From Lepidodermella squamata (lineage: Eukaryota > Gastrotricha): a DNA stretch of 64,000 nucleotides. A program made the position numbers and the translations under genes. Below the pieces are notes generated by a model that was given only the letters and a program-made list of their open reading frames with translations, had not been told where the DNA came from and did no database searches. The DNA lies in contig JBLDXI010000064.1 in NCBI GenBank assembly GCA_047495785.1, forward strand, positions 124,001 to 188,000, read 5' to 3'. Below, piece after piece: positions 1-11,941 of the stretch (position 1 is the stretch's first letter; the number at the start of each line of letters is the position of its first letter).

Positions 1-448
1 AAACCCCGATTGATCCATCCCAACCCATGATTCCAAATATTTAAAATCACGGTTCGGGGTATTTGAAGCCTCTCTCCGTTGTATCAGCTTGACAAAGTGG
101 GAAACTCGTGACTATCTCACTCGAGGATAAGCAATCGATCAGATAGTTTCGATAGTCGCACATTTCAGCCATCATTTACAATTTACAAGCAAAGATTACT
201 CAAATCCCCTCATAAAATTAGGGTGACTGGATTCATCGAAGAGATTCTCATACTGGGGGCTCGGGAACGGGCCCAGAATAAGTCTCGCTTTTCAAAGTGA
301 TCATTGAGGCATGGATTTATTTATCATTAGAAGGTAAGACCTGACTTCATTTAAATAGGTTTCATTAACGCATCAGATTCACTTCATAACACTCTTTTAC
401 ATTGCCATTCAACTCACTTCACAACGAGGTTTTCTCGAGATATAACAA
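1..448. other. No gene seen; 3' flank of lectin gene M1
   Basis: I find no coding region here. The stretch lies downstream of the stop codon of the minus-strand lectin gene M1, so its right part should hold that gene's 3' UTR. No clear repeat was recognised. Confidence 0.5.
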
Positions 449-2817
449 TCACGAATGGTCCTCGCACAAGACCTTATTTGCTTTGCTACTACAATCATAT
501 TGTAAAAACATGGGTGGGTTTTGTTCGTCGAAACTGCTGATAACAGCACAGCCATCGTTCTTTCCAATCCACTTCGAAGCAGCAAACGGAGCATCGGTGC
601 CATCGTCCCATCTGAGGGCACCTTTTTGCCGCACGAGACCGACCCAGGTGTTCAAGGTCGAGTCAAGCACTTGTGAGGCGGCTGTAAGCTCAGCGTCTGA
701 CCTAATTTTTGCAATCGAAGCATTCCGTTCAACGCATTTCAACGTTGCGGTCCATTTGTCGCCTCCGTCATCGCCCAGGTCGTCAACCGAGTATCGTTTG
801 ACAACAGCCTTGCAACTCTCCTCGTCTTTATAGGCGACATCAGCCGGGATTCGAAATTGCGTAGGCGCCTGGCAGCCTGTCGACTCGGTTACGCAATGAC
901 CCGACCCGTCACTTATGTCGACGCAGCGGAAGTAAACAGACTGCAAATAATTTAACAGTTCCTTTATTTTCTAACTTTTTGTAAGCAATTTAACTAATTT
1001 TTTAAATTAAACCTGCCGCGAAAATAATCCGCCTTTTTGCGATTGAATCAAAGAAAAAATGGAATTTTTCCCGGAGGGAACCCGAAATAGCCCATTAGTG
1101 GCGGCTGCTTCGGTATTTTTTGGTATTTTACCCGGTTAGAACCCCCTTCACGCGCATCATCCAGCGCTGGAACGACCTGCCCAAGACCGTGTTTCCAGAC
1201 ATTATTGATCCTCATTTATTCAAAAAATCTGTGAACGACCTATGCCTAGTTTTTTAACATCCGAAAACTGACCGAAAATTCTTCGTAAATAAAAAAAAGA
1301 ACAAATTTATACATCCTTTTTCAATCCCAAAAGTGATAATACTCCCGAAGTGTCTACGTTTTGAAGTTTCGGAACCATTTTCAGTGAATATTCTTTGCTT
1401 GCATTACTTATGGGAGTGCTGTCTACGTTGGTATAAGTATATTTAACAGACACACAGAAGGAACTAACGAACTTACAGGGGGCGTTATATCCTTGAGGCA
1501 ATTGTTAAAATTAAGCGTAAACGTCTGCGAGCCGGAGTACAACTTCACCTGCAATAGAAAAAATGAGTTGATAGTTGAAAAACCGATCATTCGTTTAGGT
1601 TTACCTCCGATAGACCTTTAGGACAAACAGCGCGGCAAGACAGGCGGTTAGATGAATCCTTGCACGAATAGGCGTTCTGTCAAAAACCACATTAATTGCT
1701 GAAATAGAAAGGATTATTACAACTTACTCCGCGCATGCAAGTTGCACGGTTGATGTAAACCTGGGTCGATGACGGCAGAGTTTCATTGCTGGCGAAACAG
1801 CCCGGGCTTTGCGGTCGGCAGTCGTTGAATTTGCCAGTGTTTGAATCGAAACAGCGGACGTGAGGCTTTTCGCTAACCGGAACTGTAACTGAAATTCATA
1901 AAAAAAATACCCGGCATTGAATCGCAACCGAATTTCCACTACGAATAACGCACTCATTCCGTTGGTACAAGACGCGAGATTTGGATACAAATCTGAATTT
2001 ACGGGGGTCTGTTGGAACAAATAAAATTCTCACAAATAAAACTGAGTAAACCAACTAGGAAGTGGCTCACCCAGTTTTTGGGGCATTTGTACGGGTCAGG
2101 GACGCAAGTTTTGATGACGCCATTCGACATGCAGCGCCTGAATTTTAGAGTCTGAAAATGACAAAGGTTAAATCTAACTTTAGTTCAGCTAGTTTCTGAA
2201 TTATTACCTCGAAGTCAGCCACCTTTTTCAAGCATTCGTTAAAGTTGAATTTCAAGCTCAACAACGGCCCAGGATCGTTAAACAGAAACGTCTGAAACAT
2301 TGATTTTCCATAAAATTACCAGTTTTGAAAGGTATGGGTAGCGATCTTCATTCGCTCGCATTGTAATTTTACGAAATTTCTAGCAATTGAATGTGGCTTA
2401 CCGGCATTTCACCCGGGTTGTTACAGCCGACGTTTCCAGGTACGCAGAACGGGGTGAGAGCCTCGTATTTGTAGCACATTCGAGCAAGCTACAGACAAAT
2501 TTAAAGGAGTGACACATAACTGAGCGAATGGCATGTGACTACACAGACCCCTGCGTTGCAACTGGTGGATCGTAGGAAAGGCGCGCCCAGCTATAGAGAT
2601 AGAAAACGCTTTAAATGTCTATATTTCAAGAGAAATTTAATTCTGAGCAAACCTGATAATCTTTGGATAGATCACATCCACTGGCAACCGGTTCGCAGCC
2701 GGTGAATCGGTTGGTGAACTGAGAAAAGCATCGAACCCAAAGCGGCTGGCGCAATGCCCCGTTGCTAGATGCCAGCAGAAGTGCCAGAAGCAAAGCGTTC
2801 AAGCAATAACTGGCCAT
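449..2817 (-). CDS. Lectin-family gene M1, secreted cysteine-module protein with C-terminal CTLD
   Basis: Ten exons in transcript order: 2817-2653, 2590-2549, 2488-2402, 2291-2208, 2151-2071, 2008-1954, 1888-1728, 1676-1605, 1548-1477, 940-449. All junctions are GT-AG, phases agree, and the total is 1311 nt (436 aa). Exon 1 gives a hydrophobic signal peptide (MASYCLNALLLALLLASSNG). Exons 1-9 carry cysteine modules, including RCMSNGVIKTC in exon 5 and RCFDSNTGKFNDC in exon 7. Exon 10 is a CTLD with WVGL, LRWDDG and a late Cys pair ending LCEDHS. The EPN/QPD and WND residues of classical calcium-dependent sugar binding are not visible, so the ligand is unknown. Exon 6 is one codon longer than in M3, M4 and M5 and its donor is GTGCGT, as in M2. 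It is inferred to be secreted and perhaps to act in defence or recognition. Confidence 0.82.
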
Positions 2818-4587
2818 TATAGTAGATCGAAAAAAGCTTTTAATTCAACTAAAATCAAGAATATTACGTGTTCCGACTTGAGAAAATACAACCACTAAAA
2901 ATCGTCACTTCAGTTCAGTTCAAATTCAGTTCAATTGGACAATTTTATTGTCCACATCAATAATTATCGAAAAGGCGAGCATCAAATAATCGCGTGTCTA
3001 TTCATCCATAGCGTTTCGGCAATACAATAATCTGAAACATTGTCTTTTTAAAATATTTTCTCAGTTCTCTTCAAAACGGTTCCTGATGATGACCTGATTA
3101 GCGCAAAAATCGTCTTGTGAGAATAAGGTCATTTCCATAAATATCCCATTCCACTCGAAATAAAAGGCTAAAACAGAATTGCGAATCTGTCATGAGGCTC
3201 ATTCGATCGAAGAAATTTCGCAGCATGAAGTTAGACCAAGAAATAACTGCGTGATCGGAGGGAAGGAAATAGGCTTTTCGCCGAAAGGGGGATGCCCTTC
3301 AAAATTGGCCTATTTCTCTGGCGATGCTTTTCTAGTCGATTCACTCCAGTGCGAGATGTAGGATCCTCGAACTAGGAGGTATTTTCGGGACCAAATGTTA
3401 TAACCTAAAACCTAAGGGTTCCCCTTTAGAAGCAACACCGCGAGCGAAGTGGGCTACAGCTGCCCCGTTGACTGAGCTGCCGCTGAAAGTGATTCGAATT
3501 AAAAAATCGTGGTTGAATTTTGGATCTTAACATTTTGGATAACCCCACACAAACTCCCGTCAAGGCTAGAGGATTCCCAACATTTGAAGCAGTGTTGTTA
3601 CTAGAGATTTTTTGGTACATACCTAGCTCGACGATTGACAGATTTGTCCTTCATTGGTGACAATGGCATGAAATTTGAACCAATAATCGAAGCGAGGGAA
3701 TTTTTCGGATTTACCTCCAGATTCTCTTGATATAATGACGATACAACGAGCTTTCCCTGACGTGACTAAGACATGACATCAACTATGACCTTGGTTGTTA
3801 CTCGTTACTCTAGGTCCGATTGGTTGTTGTAGCATGATTAACATGCGTTTGAAGTCTGTCCCTTCTCACGTAAGGATTTACCAACCAAGATCATATAGCA
3901 TGTAGATTCAATTGGAATCAATTGGAAGAGCGAAGTAGGACGGCCGAACTGGTTGGCATAAGGAAAATCGGCCTAAGGGCCCCCCTTTGGTCTTCCGTCT
4001 TCCACTTAGTTCACCTTGCGGACCGATTGAGGTAGTAGGGATGATCCCTGCCATCCCTAGCGGTACCTCGCTCTCTGCTCTACCGATGCGACCATTCACA
4101 TAGCGCGGATCGCGAAAAATGCGACTTTACCAATACTTATTTGTCTTGTTCATGCTTTATAAGTGCAGCTACGCGAAAAGTTGCTGTGCATCTTGGATCC
4201 CGATCTGGGATGCTTACAGATTACAGCAGGCTTGATTCAGGCCCTATGCCCAGTTGTGTACAAGTAGAACTATCATTATTGTTCTCATCAGTTTCAAAGG
4301 TTCCCCCAGCGCTACTGCGGCAGCTTTGCTGCTGCCGTTGCCAATATCGTTAACGTCGCTGAATAACTTGGATTAAAGCTGGCTTACATCCCTTTCCAGG
4401 TGATGCGAGAAAGCGGCTTTTGCAACGAGACTGAAGAGGCGAAAATGAAAGAAATTTAACAAAGGAATGACATTATTTTGCAAGTCTGGTTTATTCTAAT
4501 ATTATTCTGATGCAGCAGCTCTCAACACTAAACACATCTTCTGCATGTAGTAAACTTTCAACAGCCTATTCAGAGATGACTTATCAT
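2818..4587. other. Intergenic region between M1 and M2
   Basis: No gene is supported. The part next to M1 (about 2880-3170) resembles the region upstream of M2 (about 7890-8170): both contain AATAATCGCGTG, AAAAATCGTC and a GGTCATTT stretch. It is therefore probably a duplicated promoter or 5' flank. A dispersed repeat begins near 3361. Sequence around 4345-4380 resembles one arm of the hairpin at 34047-34240. Confidence 0.45.
3361..3425. repeat. Dispersed repeat, family beginning GGATCCTCGA
   Basis: The stretch opening with GGATCCTCGAACTAGGAGG and a GTATTTTCGGG block resembles copies near 11962 and 17027, which share GATCCTCGAG and a downstream 'accaaaggg' section. It is non-coding. The true ends were not found. 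Confidence 0.5.
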
Positions 4588-7500
4588 TCATTCAACATAG
4601 GTTTCGCATACTGCGTATGCTATACCATTGCTGCAATCATCTAAATACATGGAAGGAGTGATACCCCAATTGGGAGTCTTTATGTTCGCACATCCATTAG
4701 CATAGAACGAGGAAGCAAACATAGCTTGATCGAATGTGAAAGCCGAACCGTCCGACCATTTGAGAACACCGGCCTCTGGAGCAAGACCCACCCAACCAAT
4801 GGGTGGGTAATGCGTTAAAACGTTGACAACGGCGACTGCATCGCTAGCCGTTTTAACAATTGCCAGGATGCTATCCATTTGCGAACACTTTGCAGCTGCA
4901 GCTGGATGACTGAAAGGTAAGCCGGAGCTTTCAATTTTGAACAGAATCCTCCTAGCGTTTCGACACTGCGACTCGCCGCTGAACGAAACATTTGCAGGGA
5001 AGCGTCTTTCAGTGTTGGCGTCACAGCCGCTTGAGCTCGATCGGCAGGTTACTGAACCGTCTGCAGTTCGCAGGCATCGATGGAAAGTGATCTATCAAAA
5101 AATAATATGTTATCAATCATGTCACTATATATGTCGTATCGTATAAGGCAATCCCTCCAGTTGCCGATAGAGCAATGCGAAAGTTGCTTTTTGCCTGTTT
5201 CTTTTGCCATCGGTCTTCAGGTCATTGAATTATAATCTAACAAATATTAAAGAGCCCGAATAGCCATATCGATTGGTCTGCTAACATATATATATATTAT
5301 ATATGGTGTGGCGCTGTAAAATGAAAATACTCTAGGGTAAACAAATTTGAAAAAATTATGAGTTATTCAATAACGGTAACGGTACGCCTTTCCCAAGGGA
5401 TGTTATACTAAAATTATTGGATCTGGCAATAGTCCTTCCTACTTCCTAAGAACTATTAGTAGGGGGTGGAAGAGAATATGATTAGATTGGGAAGTTTCAA
5501 GGAATAAGGGGATACTCTATGGCTAGCCATGTGGAAATATAATTTCCCAACGATCTGGAACCTCGAGCTCTTTTGACTTTTGACGCAGCCAAACGAATCA
5601 AGAGGTTTCATTTTCCAATGGAATTAGCGCCTTATTAGCGAGCAAATTGTGAAAGAAAATGTCGAAGATTTTCTGGACACTAAAATTGCAAATTTCGGAT
5701 CCGCGCTGTTTTGACAGTATACTGCTAACAATGACGAATTTTCCTATTCTTTTGCAACGAGATTCGAGATGGATGTTTCGGAGAATACAATTTATCGATG
5801 TTTTCGCCATCCATTTCATTTTCACATAACAGGGCTAAATCTTCAGCATTTGTTATCTGTAGGCAGGGTTCCGACTGGGTCCAGCATCCAGCACTGAGGG
5901 GGTAAATTGAGTATTTTGAGATCAAAATTTGCAAATCAAAGGGGGGACCCTTGCGTTTTCCAAATATTTTCGAACGCCAAGGGGGTTTCTTTACCCCCCT
6001 TACCCCCCGTACTCGGACCACTGTCTGTAGGCACCAACATTTCTACCTGCAGGCTGCAGGAAGAATCCGAAATTCAGGGCTACACATTGATACAAGGTTT
6101 GTTAACAAAATTCTACAGAGTAAGAACAATGTGGCCAAGATGTAAGTTGGACAAAAATTGGAAGTTTGAAAATTCGCTGAGCCACTTGTTAACAAGCAAG
6201 TACGTAGGAATTGGAAAATGAGGTTAAATCTGAACTCACCACCGGGGTTGTGTCCGCGATACATTTATCGTGATTCAGCTTGAAGGTGCCCAAGTCCGAG
6301 AACAGCTTATCCTGTTATAGAAAACATTTGATACCGCGAAACCATGCTCTTTGGTTGAGCGTTACCTGAGTTTGGTCTAGAGGACAAGCAGCGTAGCAAG
6401 ACGTTCGGTTAGATGAATCCTTGCACGAAACGGCATTCTGTCAAAACAAGAATTTGCAAGCTGCGAAATCAGGTTTGTTAACTCACTCCAAGCAGGCAAG
6501 TTGCACGGTTGATGTAGACCTTGTTCGAGTATTGCTGAGTTTCATTGCTAGCGAAACAGCCAGGGCTTTGCGGACGGCAGTCGTTAAATTTGCGAGATGT
6601 CGTGTCGAAACAGCGGATGTGAGGCCTTTCGTTTATCGGAACTGTGACTGAAATTCAGAATGTGAGCTTTTTACGGTAATTTCTCTTAAAATATTTCTCT
6701 TTATTTATCTTGAAATATGGCTAACCAGAAAAATCATCGTCGCCCTAGCAACTAAGAAAAAACTTAGCGAAGCACTTATGATTCATCGCTAGCACCAGCC
6801 CTCTCTAACTACAACCCTCCGTAAATGCAAACACGTGTTTCTCCAACCTTAGCGTTTGTGGAGGTCGCACTGTAATTTTTCTAAATAACTTTCGATGTTC
6901 AATTACTTGGACCAAAATGATTGCTGTTATAACAGATATCAAAATAACGCACTCAATCCGTTGGTACAAGACGTAAGATTCGGATACAAAGTCGAATTAG
7001 TTGACTCCTGAGAAAAAATCACAAATCAAGTTGATCAAATAATTTTAAAAATAGCTCACCCAGTTTTCAGGGCATCTGTACGGGTCAGGGACGCAAGTTT
7101 TGATGACGCCATTCGACATGCAGCGCCGGAATTTTAACGTCTGAAATGACAAAGGTTAAATCGAATGTCTGATCGGAATCCTAAATTGCTACCTCGAATG
7201 CTGCTTTCTTTTTCTCGCATTCGTTGAGGTTGTATTTCAAGCTCAACGTCGCATTCTGATCACCAAACCAAAACGTCTGAAAAAAATCAGAACAATTCAA
7301 GAATGAGCAAGAAGTATGATCTTCCTTCATCTCCCTTCACACCGATTACATTTTTTTAAGAATTTTTTTGAAGCTTACATTCATATCGCCCGGGTTGTTA
7401 CAGCCGACGTTTCCGGGTACGCAAAACGGGGTGAGAGCCTCGTATTTGTAGCACATTCGACCATTCTATAGACAAATTAAAAGTTAAATTGAACACCAAA

Positions 7501-7812
7501 TAGGAGAAGAATAAACGGACCCCGGTGTTGCAACTGCCGGCTGTTCGGAAAATCGAGCCCCACTAGATGAAACAAAAACATTGTATTGTCTAGATCTCGA
7601 GTGAATTAAATTTGAAGAAATCAGAAAACCTGATATTCGGTTAGTGGATTACAGCCATTGGCAGCTGGATTGCAGTTGGTGAATCGATTGCTGAACTGCG
7701 AGAAGCATCGAACACAGTTAACCGGTTGCGCACTCCATGCTACGTCGCAATAAGCTAGTATCAGTGCCAAAAGTGCAACATTGAAGCAATAACCAGCCAT
7801 TTTGTTGAGCAA
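4588..7812 (-). CDS. Lectin-family gene M2, secreted cysteine-module protein with type-II CTLD
   Basis: Ten exons: 7812-7630, 7562-7521, 7465-7379, 7276-7193, 7140-7060, 7007-6953, 6647-6487, 6437-6366, 6311-6240, 5091-4588. Phases agree, 1341 nt, 446 aa. A second Met at 7800 aligns better with the start of the paralogues and would give 442 aa. The signal peptide core is FNVALLALILAYCDVAWS. Exons 5 and 6 match M1 closely. Exon 10 is the second CTLD version, which starts ITFHRCLRTADGSVTC and has GWVGLAPEAG, LKWSDGS and the ending CETYVE. Intron 9 is long (1148 nt) and contains a G/C-run repeat near 5935-6010. Classical EPN/QPD and WND sugar-binding motifs are not visible. Intact as read. Confidence 0.82.
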
Positions 7813-8319
7813 ATCTTGGTGAAAAAGGTCGAAAATATTTTCAAATCGAACGAAAATCAGTCAAACTAAGTGTGGCAACCTGAGAAAATAAAACTCTTTC
7901 AAATGATATTCGGATTAAACAACACTCGTCCTATTTCACTGTGGACAAAGATTATGTCCTCCTCGTCCAATTATCAAACAGGCAGTTTAGAAATAATCGC
8001 GTGGTTCTAAAACCAGAGCGTTTCGACAATTTGATAATTGTCTTGTCCTATTTCTCTCATTGTCAAAAGGCACGCTTTGCTACAAAAATCGTCCTCTCTT
8101 GCTTATTAGCGAATAAATTGGAATTTCGGACTCCCGAGGACAAGGTCATTTTCCATTTTCAATCGACATGAAATTTTACTAATAAAGTACGATTGATAAT
8201 TATTTTGCCTCGCATTTTTTCAATATAACTCCGTAGCCGTGATGAATTCCTAAGAGCGGGTTTCACCAGTCAATCTTTGCAACTCACAATTTTCATTTAT
8301 TCAGTAAATCGGTACTTGA
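7813..8319. promoter_or_regulatory. 5' flank of M2 and 3' flank of the channel gene
   Basis: No gene is seen. This stretch contains the presumed M2 promoter and the 3' end of the channel gene. It is recognisably similar to the flank upstream of M1, which suggests that M1 and M2 arose as a unit including promoter DNA. No transcription start was mapped. Confidence 0.35.
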
Positions 8320-11300
8320 TCACTTTATCAGCGATATGTAGTAAGCAGATAGGCACAAATAGATCGCCAGTGTCAAAGAGCACATGACAAGATCGCCAGC
8401 TCGAAGCACCGTCATCCTGCCCCATTTGCCGCATAAATAAATGCGACTTTTCAGCCGTCTAGCCATCACTTTGTCCTTAATCAAGTTCGCAGTCACGAAA
8501 TAGTATATCGTAACCACAGCAGTGAGAAAGCTTTTAAGCAGCAGAAAATCGACAAAATTAATGCGTTGCGGGGTGTGTGGTACTCGCCGAGCTACGTCCA
8601 CCTGGGCAAAAACAAAAGCGAGTAGGATTGTCGCTGCGAACTCAGGTCTCTCCTTTTTGCTAGGCGGAATTACGAAACTCCCGATGACAATAGCCATTAA
8701 AATTTGGCACGGCGCCAAAATTGAAGTGACGTAATAATTTGGATTTCTCGCAAATTCCAGCCGGAACATTGCGTAGCCTGATCTTCCATATTTCAGCGTT
8801 GGCGATTCGGTAATTCCTGATTCGTTATAAGTCCTGACCAGCATCCAAATGCTGTTATCGTTGATGTTAGGCTGGAGCAGTGTCGTGAATAGAAATGTGA
8901 CAAAAGCTTCAGGTTCTCGAAGTGCAAAGTAGAAATCACACCATTGCCGGTCGAATGGGAAATTTGTTAGGTCTATAGTGCATTTCGAGTGGATGGAGTG
9001 CTGCCGGTTCCAGTAGAAGTACATGGTTCGGTTCGGTTCGGTGGGGTAGTACTGGATTTGGATATCACTGCCGATTTGTAGCGATTTGTTGCTCATGTAA
9101 ATGTCGCTCGTGCTATTCATCATCAGGAGCTAAAAATGAAGTAAAAATAAAATCAATTGAACGAATTTGTAATATTTTGATTTCGTATTATCATTAAATT
9201 TCATCAAAAATGGAATTTTCTCCATTTTGTCAACCAAATGTTCGTAGTTTTTAGTAATTCTCCATTTTCCTATGAGTTTTGGGATTTTTTTGTAAATTTA
9301 TGGACATTTTCGCAATGCTAATGTTTTCACTTTCCGAAATACAAACTTTTGACTAGCATTCGTCTGATTTTTGGAAATTTTTTAATTTTCGATAATTTTA
9401 GTTATAGTGGTATATTTCTCACATAAGGGTGCCAAACTAGGGAAGCATCAGTGACGATAACTCGCTCAGCTTGCATCGCACCTGGGACCGTGGTATCACT
9501 CGGGCACACCGTGCTTTTCCACAGCAAATTCGTAGTCGCAGTAATGGAGATAGTTTGCTTCAAATCGTCGACATCCAAGATTCTGTCAACTGAAAACGTG
9601 AAAATGACCTTTGAAGTCGCTGAACCTTGCGATGATCTAGAATCGGGTTGAATATACGGGCATTCCAACAGCTCTTCCAGAACTACAGTCGGAATTGCGC
9701 TGCCCAGTTGAAGGTTCGGGGTGTAGCTATAATTCTGCGTCAATCCGTTGACAAGAGACGCGAAAACTTCATCGCCATCAAAATCCGAACTTAACGCTTG
9801 TGATTGGCTGGTTGACCCATCAGTTGATGATATAGCTTGGATACTCGTTATAGAGCCTTGTTGGTGAATTGTCACAGGCAGAGATTGGACTGGCGAAGTT
9901 CCAGGTGCCAGGCTGTAACCAACCGTGGAATTTAAGATCTGAGTGGCTGTAGTGACTGAACCTGCGCTTGAAGCAACACTGATACTTCCGGAACTAGTAG
10001 AACCTAGAAGAAAGCTCGAGGTTATTGACTGTTGAGATGAGCTCCCCGCATTAGTTCCAACGCTCGAGGAACCAATCGATTGAACCAACGTTGAGCCTTG
10101 ATTGCTCGAACTTTGAGTTGAAGATTGGACAACTGAACTAGGTACAACAATCGAGCTCAACGAAGCTGCCATTGAGCTCAAGGAGCTGCTCGTAGTTGGG
10201 CTAGAACTTCCTACTGAGCTGGATAATGCTGTCGAGGTATCCGAAGCTATCGAACTTGAAGATGACGGACCTTCCGAGCTGGAGCTTGTAAAAATCGAAT
10301 TTTGGCTTGAAGAATCAGCAGTAGAGGAAGATTCGATTTGGCTAGAAGAATACGTTGAACCAGGGTCTTGAGTTGCCGGATTCAGAAATGGAACAGAGAC
10401 TGTTTCCGAAGTGGGAGACGTAGACTGAAGAGCTGAAATCGAAGAGATCGAAGGGCTTGTTGCTTGGGTTGACGAACTGCCTGCAACAAGACTTGTTTGT
10501 TGGCTCGATAATGAAGTCATCAATGATGAGGTTGAGATGCTCAGGCTAGAAGACGTCGCAGCTCCGGTGGAAAGGCTCGAAGGTGTTGAACCGAGGCTTG
10601 AAGTTGTTAAACTCGATGATGAAACAGACTGGGTTGTAATTACAGTTGTCGATTGAGTCGTAGTCGAAGTTGTAGAAGTCGGGCAAACTATTGCTGAAGA
10701 ATTACTCGATAAAGCATCGATTTGAAACACCGAAAGCTGCGAAACAGTGACGGCGTAGTTGTTGTTCTGCCGAGTCACGTGACTCATTTGAAAATCTAGC
10801 CCAGCGACCAGTGAGCTCCCGAACCACGGAACAGGCCAATTGTTGAAGCAAACAACCGGCGTCGATGTGTTTGATGTCGCGAATGTGACAAGCAGGTCAT
10901 CGTTAACGATTTGTATCGTGAATATTGCCCCGCTTTGAAGTTGAGTGACTGAAGCAGTGCATCGAGCGCAGGATATTTGATAGGGCGGTGGGTACAGTGG
11001 GGTTGAGGTTGCGCTAACCGAATAAACTGGGTAAATATCGACTGATGTTGTGCCTCTTGCTGCAAGGACTAGAAACAGGCCGGAACCAATGATCATGTCG
11101 GAATTCGAGGATCCAACTGGTTAATTTATAAATTATATTAAATTATATTGAAAATTGAAGAAAAATAGTACAAATGTGATTTGTTGTATAGAAACTCAAT
11201 CCAAGAAATTTTACTGAAAATTTAATACAAAATTGGTAAAAATAAATAATTTGCTCGAATTTTCATAATTTATAACTAATATTAATTTATTAGCTTTGAA

Positions 11301-11934
11301 TTTTTACTTTTTGATTTTAAGAAATTTTCAGAAAAAGTTTGAAATAAATGAGAAAATGTTCCATCAACCAACTTATTGAGACGGGTGAATTTCGTGGTGT
11401 TACACCAACTGCGAATCTCGAACCATCAGGTGTCGCAGCGTTGATAGACGTCCCCGATTCCCATTTGATGGTGAACTCAAATCTCACATTCGGTCCAGTT
11501 GCAGGTACGACTGAATAAATAGCGCGGCTTTCAATGAAATTAACGTTGCTGAAACCGAATTTAGGTCCGCCTGAACTCGTCCAATCAACATCTCCAGTCG
11601 ACGTCCATCTCGCAGCTTGGCAAATGCTGTTGCCCGAGGTGAAAGAAAAATTTGCCATGTAATCGACAGTTCTCGTCTGAAGGTCTGGCAACGCTGCCAG
11701 GTAGTAATTCGGCTGATTTGGCGGGGTTGCGGGTAAACTAGCTGTTGCATTCATGCCGAAGATGTTGAGCTTAATGACTTTCAAACTCGCCAACTGGTTG
11801 CGAAATGCAGCAAAGTTGAACGATGGCATTGGAATCGACGAAGACATGGCTGTGGCGAGCCCTGTCACAGGTTCATTCGACAAACAATGCGAAACGGTAG
11901 TTACGCCATTTGAATCAGTTGTAGCCAGTGCAAC
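8320..11934 (-). CDS. Cys-loop ligand-gated ion channel with mucin-like region and extra ectodomain (5' partial)
   Basis: Three exons were found: 11934-11373, 11116-9423 and 9129-8320. Phases agree (1 then 0), giving about 1021 aa. The first exon starts at an acceptor, so the signal-peptide exon is missing. Order of parts: an unknown extracellular module with a C-x2-C pair (ISCARC) and IQIVNDDLL; about 300 residues of Ser/Thr-rich low-complexity sequence; then a ligand-binding domain (VDRILDVDD, LVWHPY). The Cys-loop CTIDLTNFPFDRQWC has 13 residues between the cysteines. M1-M3 follow, then a short M3-M4 loop and M4 at the C-terminus. No vicinal Cys pair is seen in the expected loop C, so an acetylcholine alpha subunit is unlikely. 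The ligand and ion preference cannot be told. The unknown module is shared with the gene at 14686-15526. Confidence 0.8.
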
Positions 11935-11941
11935 CTTATGA

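Noticed and set aside
402-833. 143-codon plus-strand open frame over the M1 CTLD exon
   Set aside because: It is the antisense shadow of M1 exon 10, which has a recognisable domain and correct splice context.
11096-11096. Met at 11096 as the start of the channel gene
   Set aside because: An acceptor just upstream, matching phase with the 11934-11373 exon, and the parallel order in the small paralogue all favour an internal exon. The hydrophobic run after this Met could still mimic a signal peptide.
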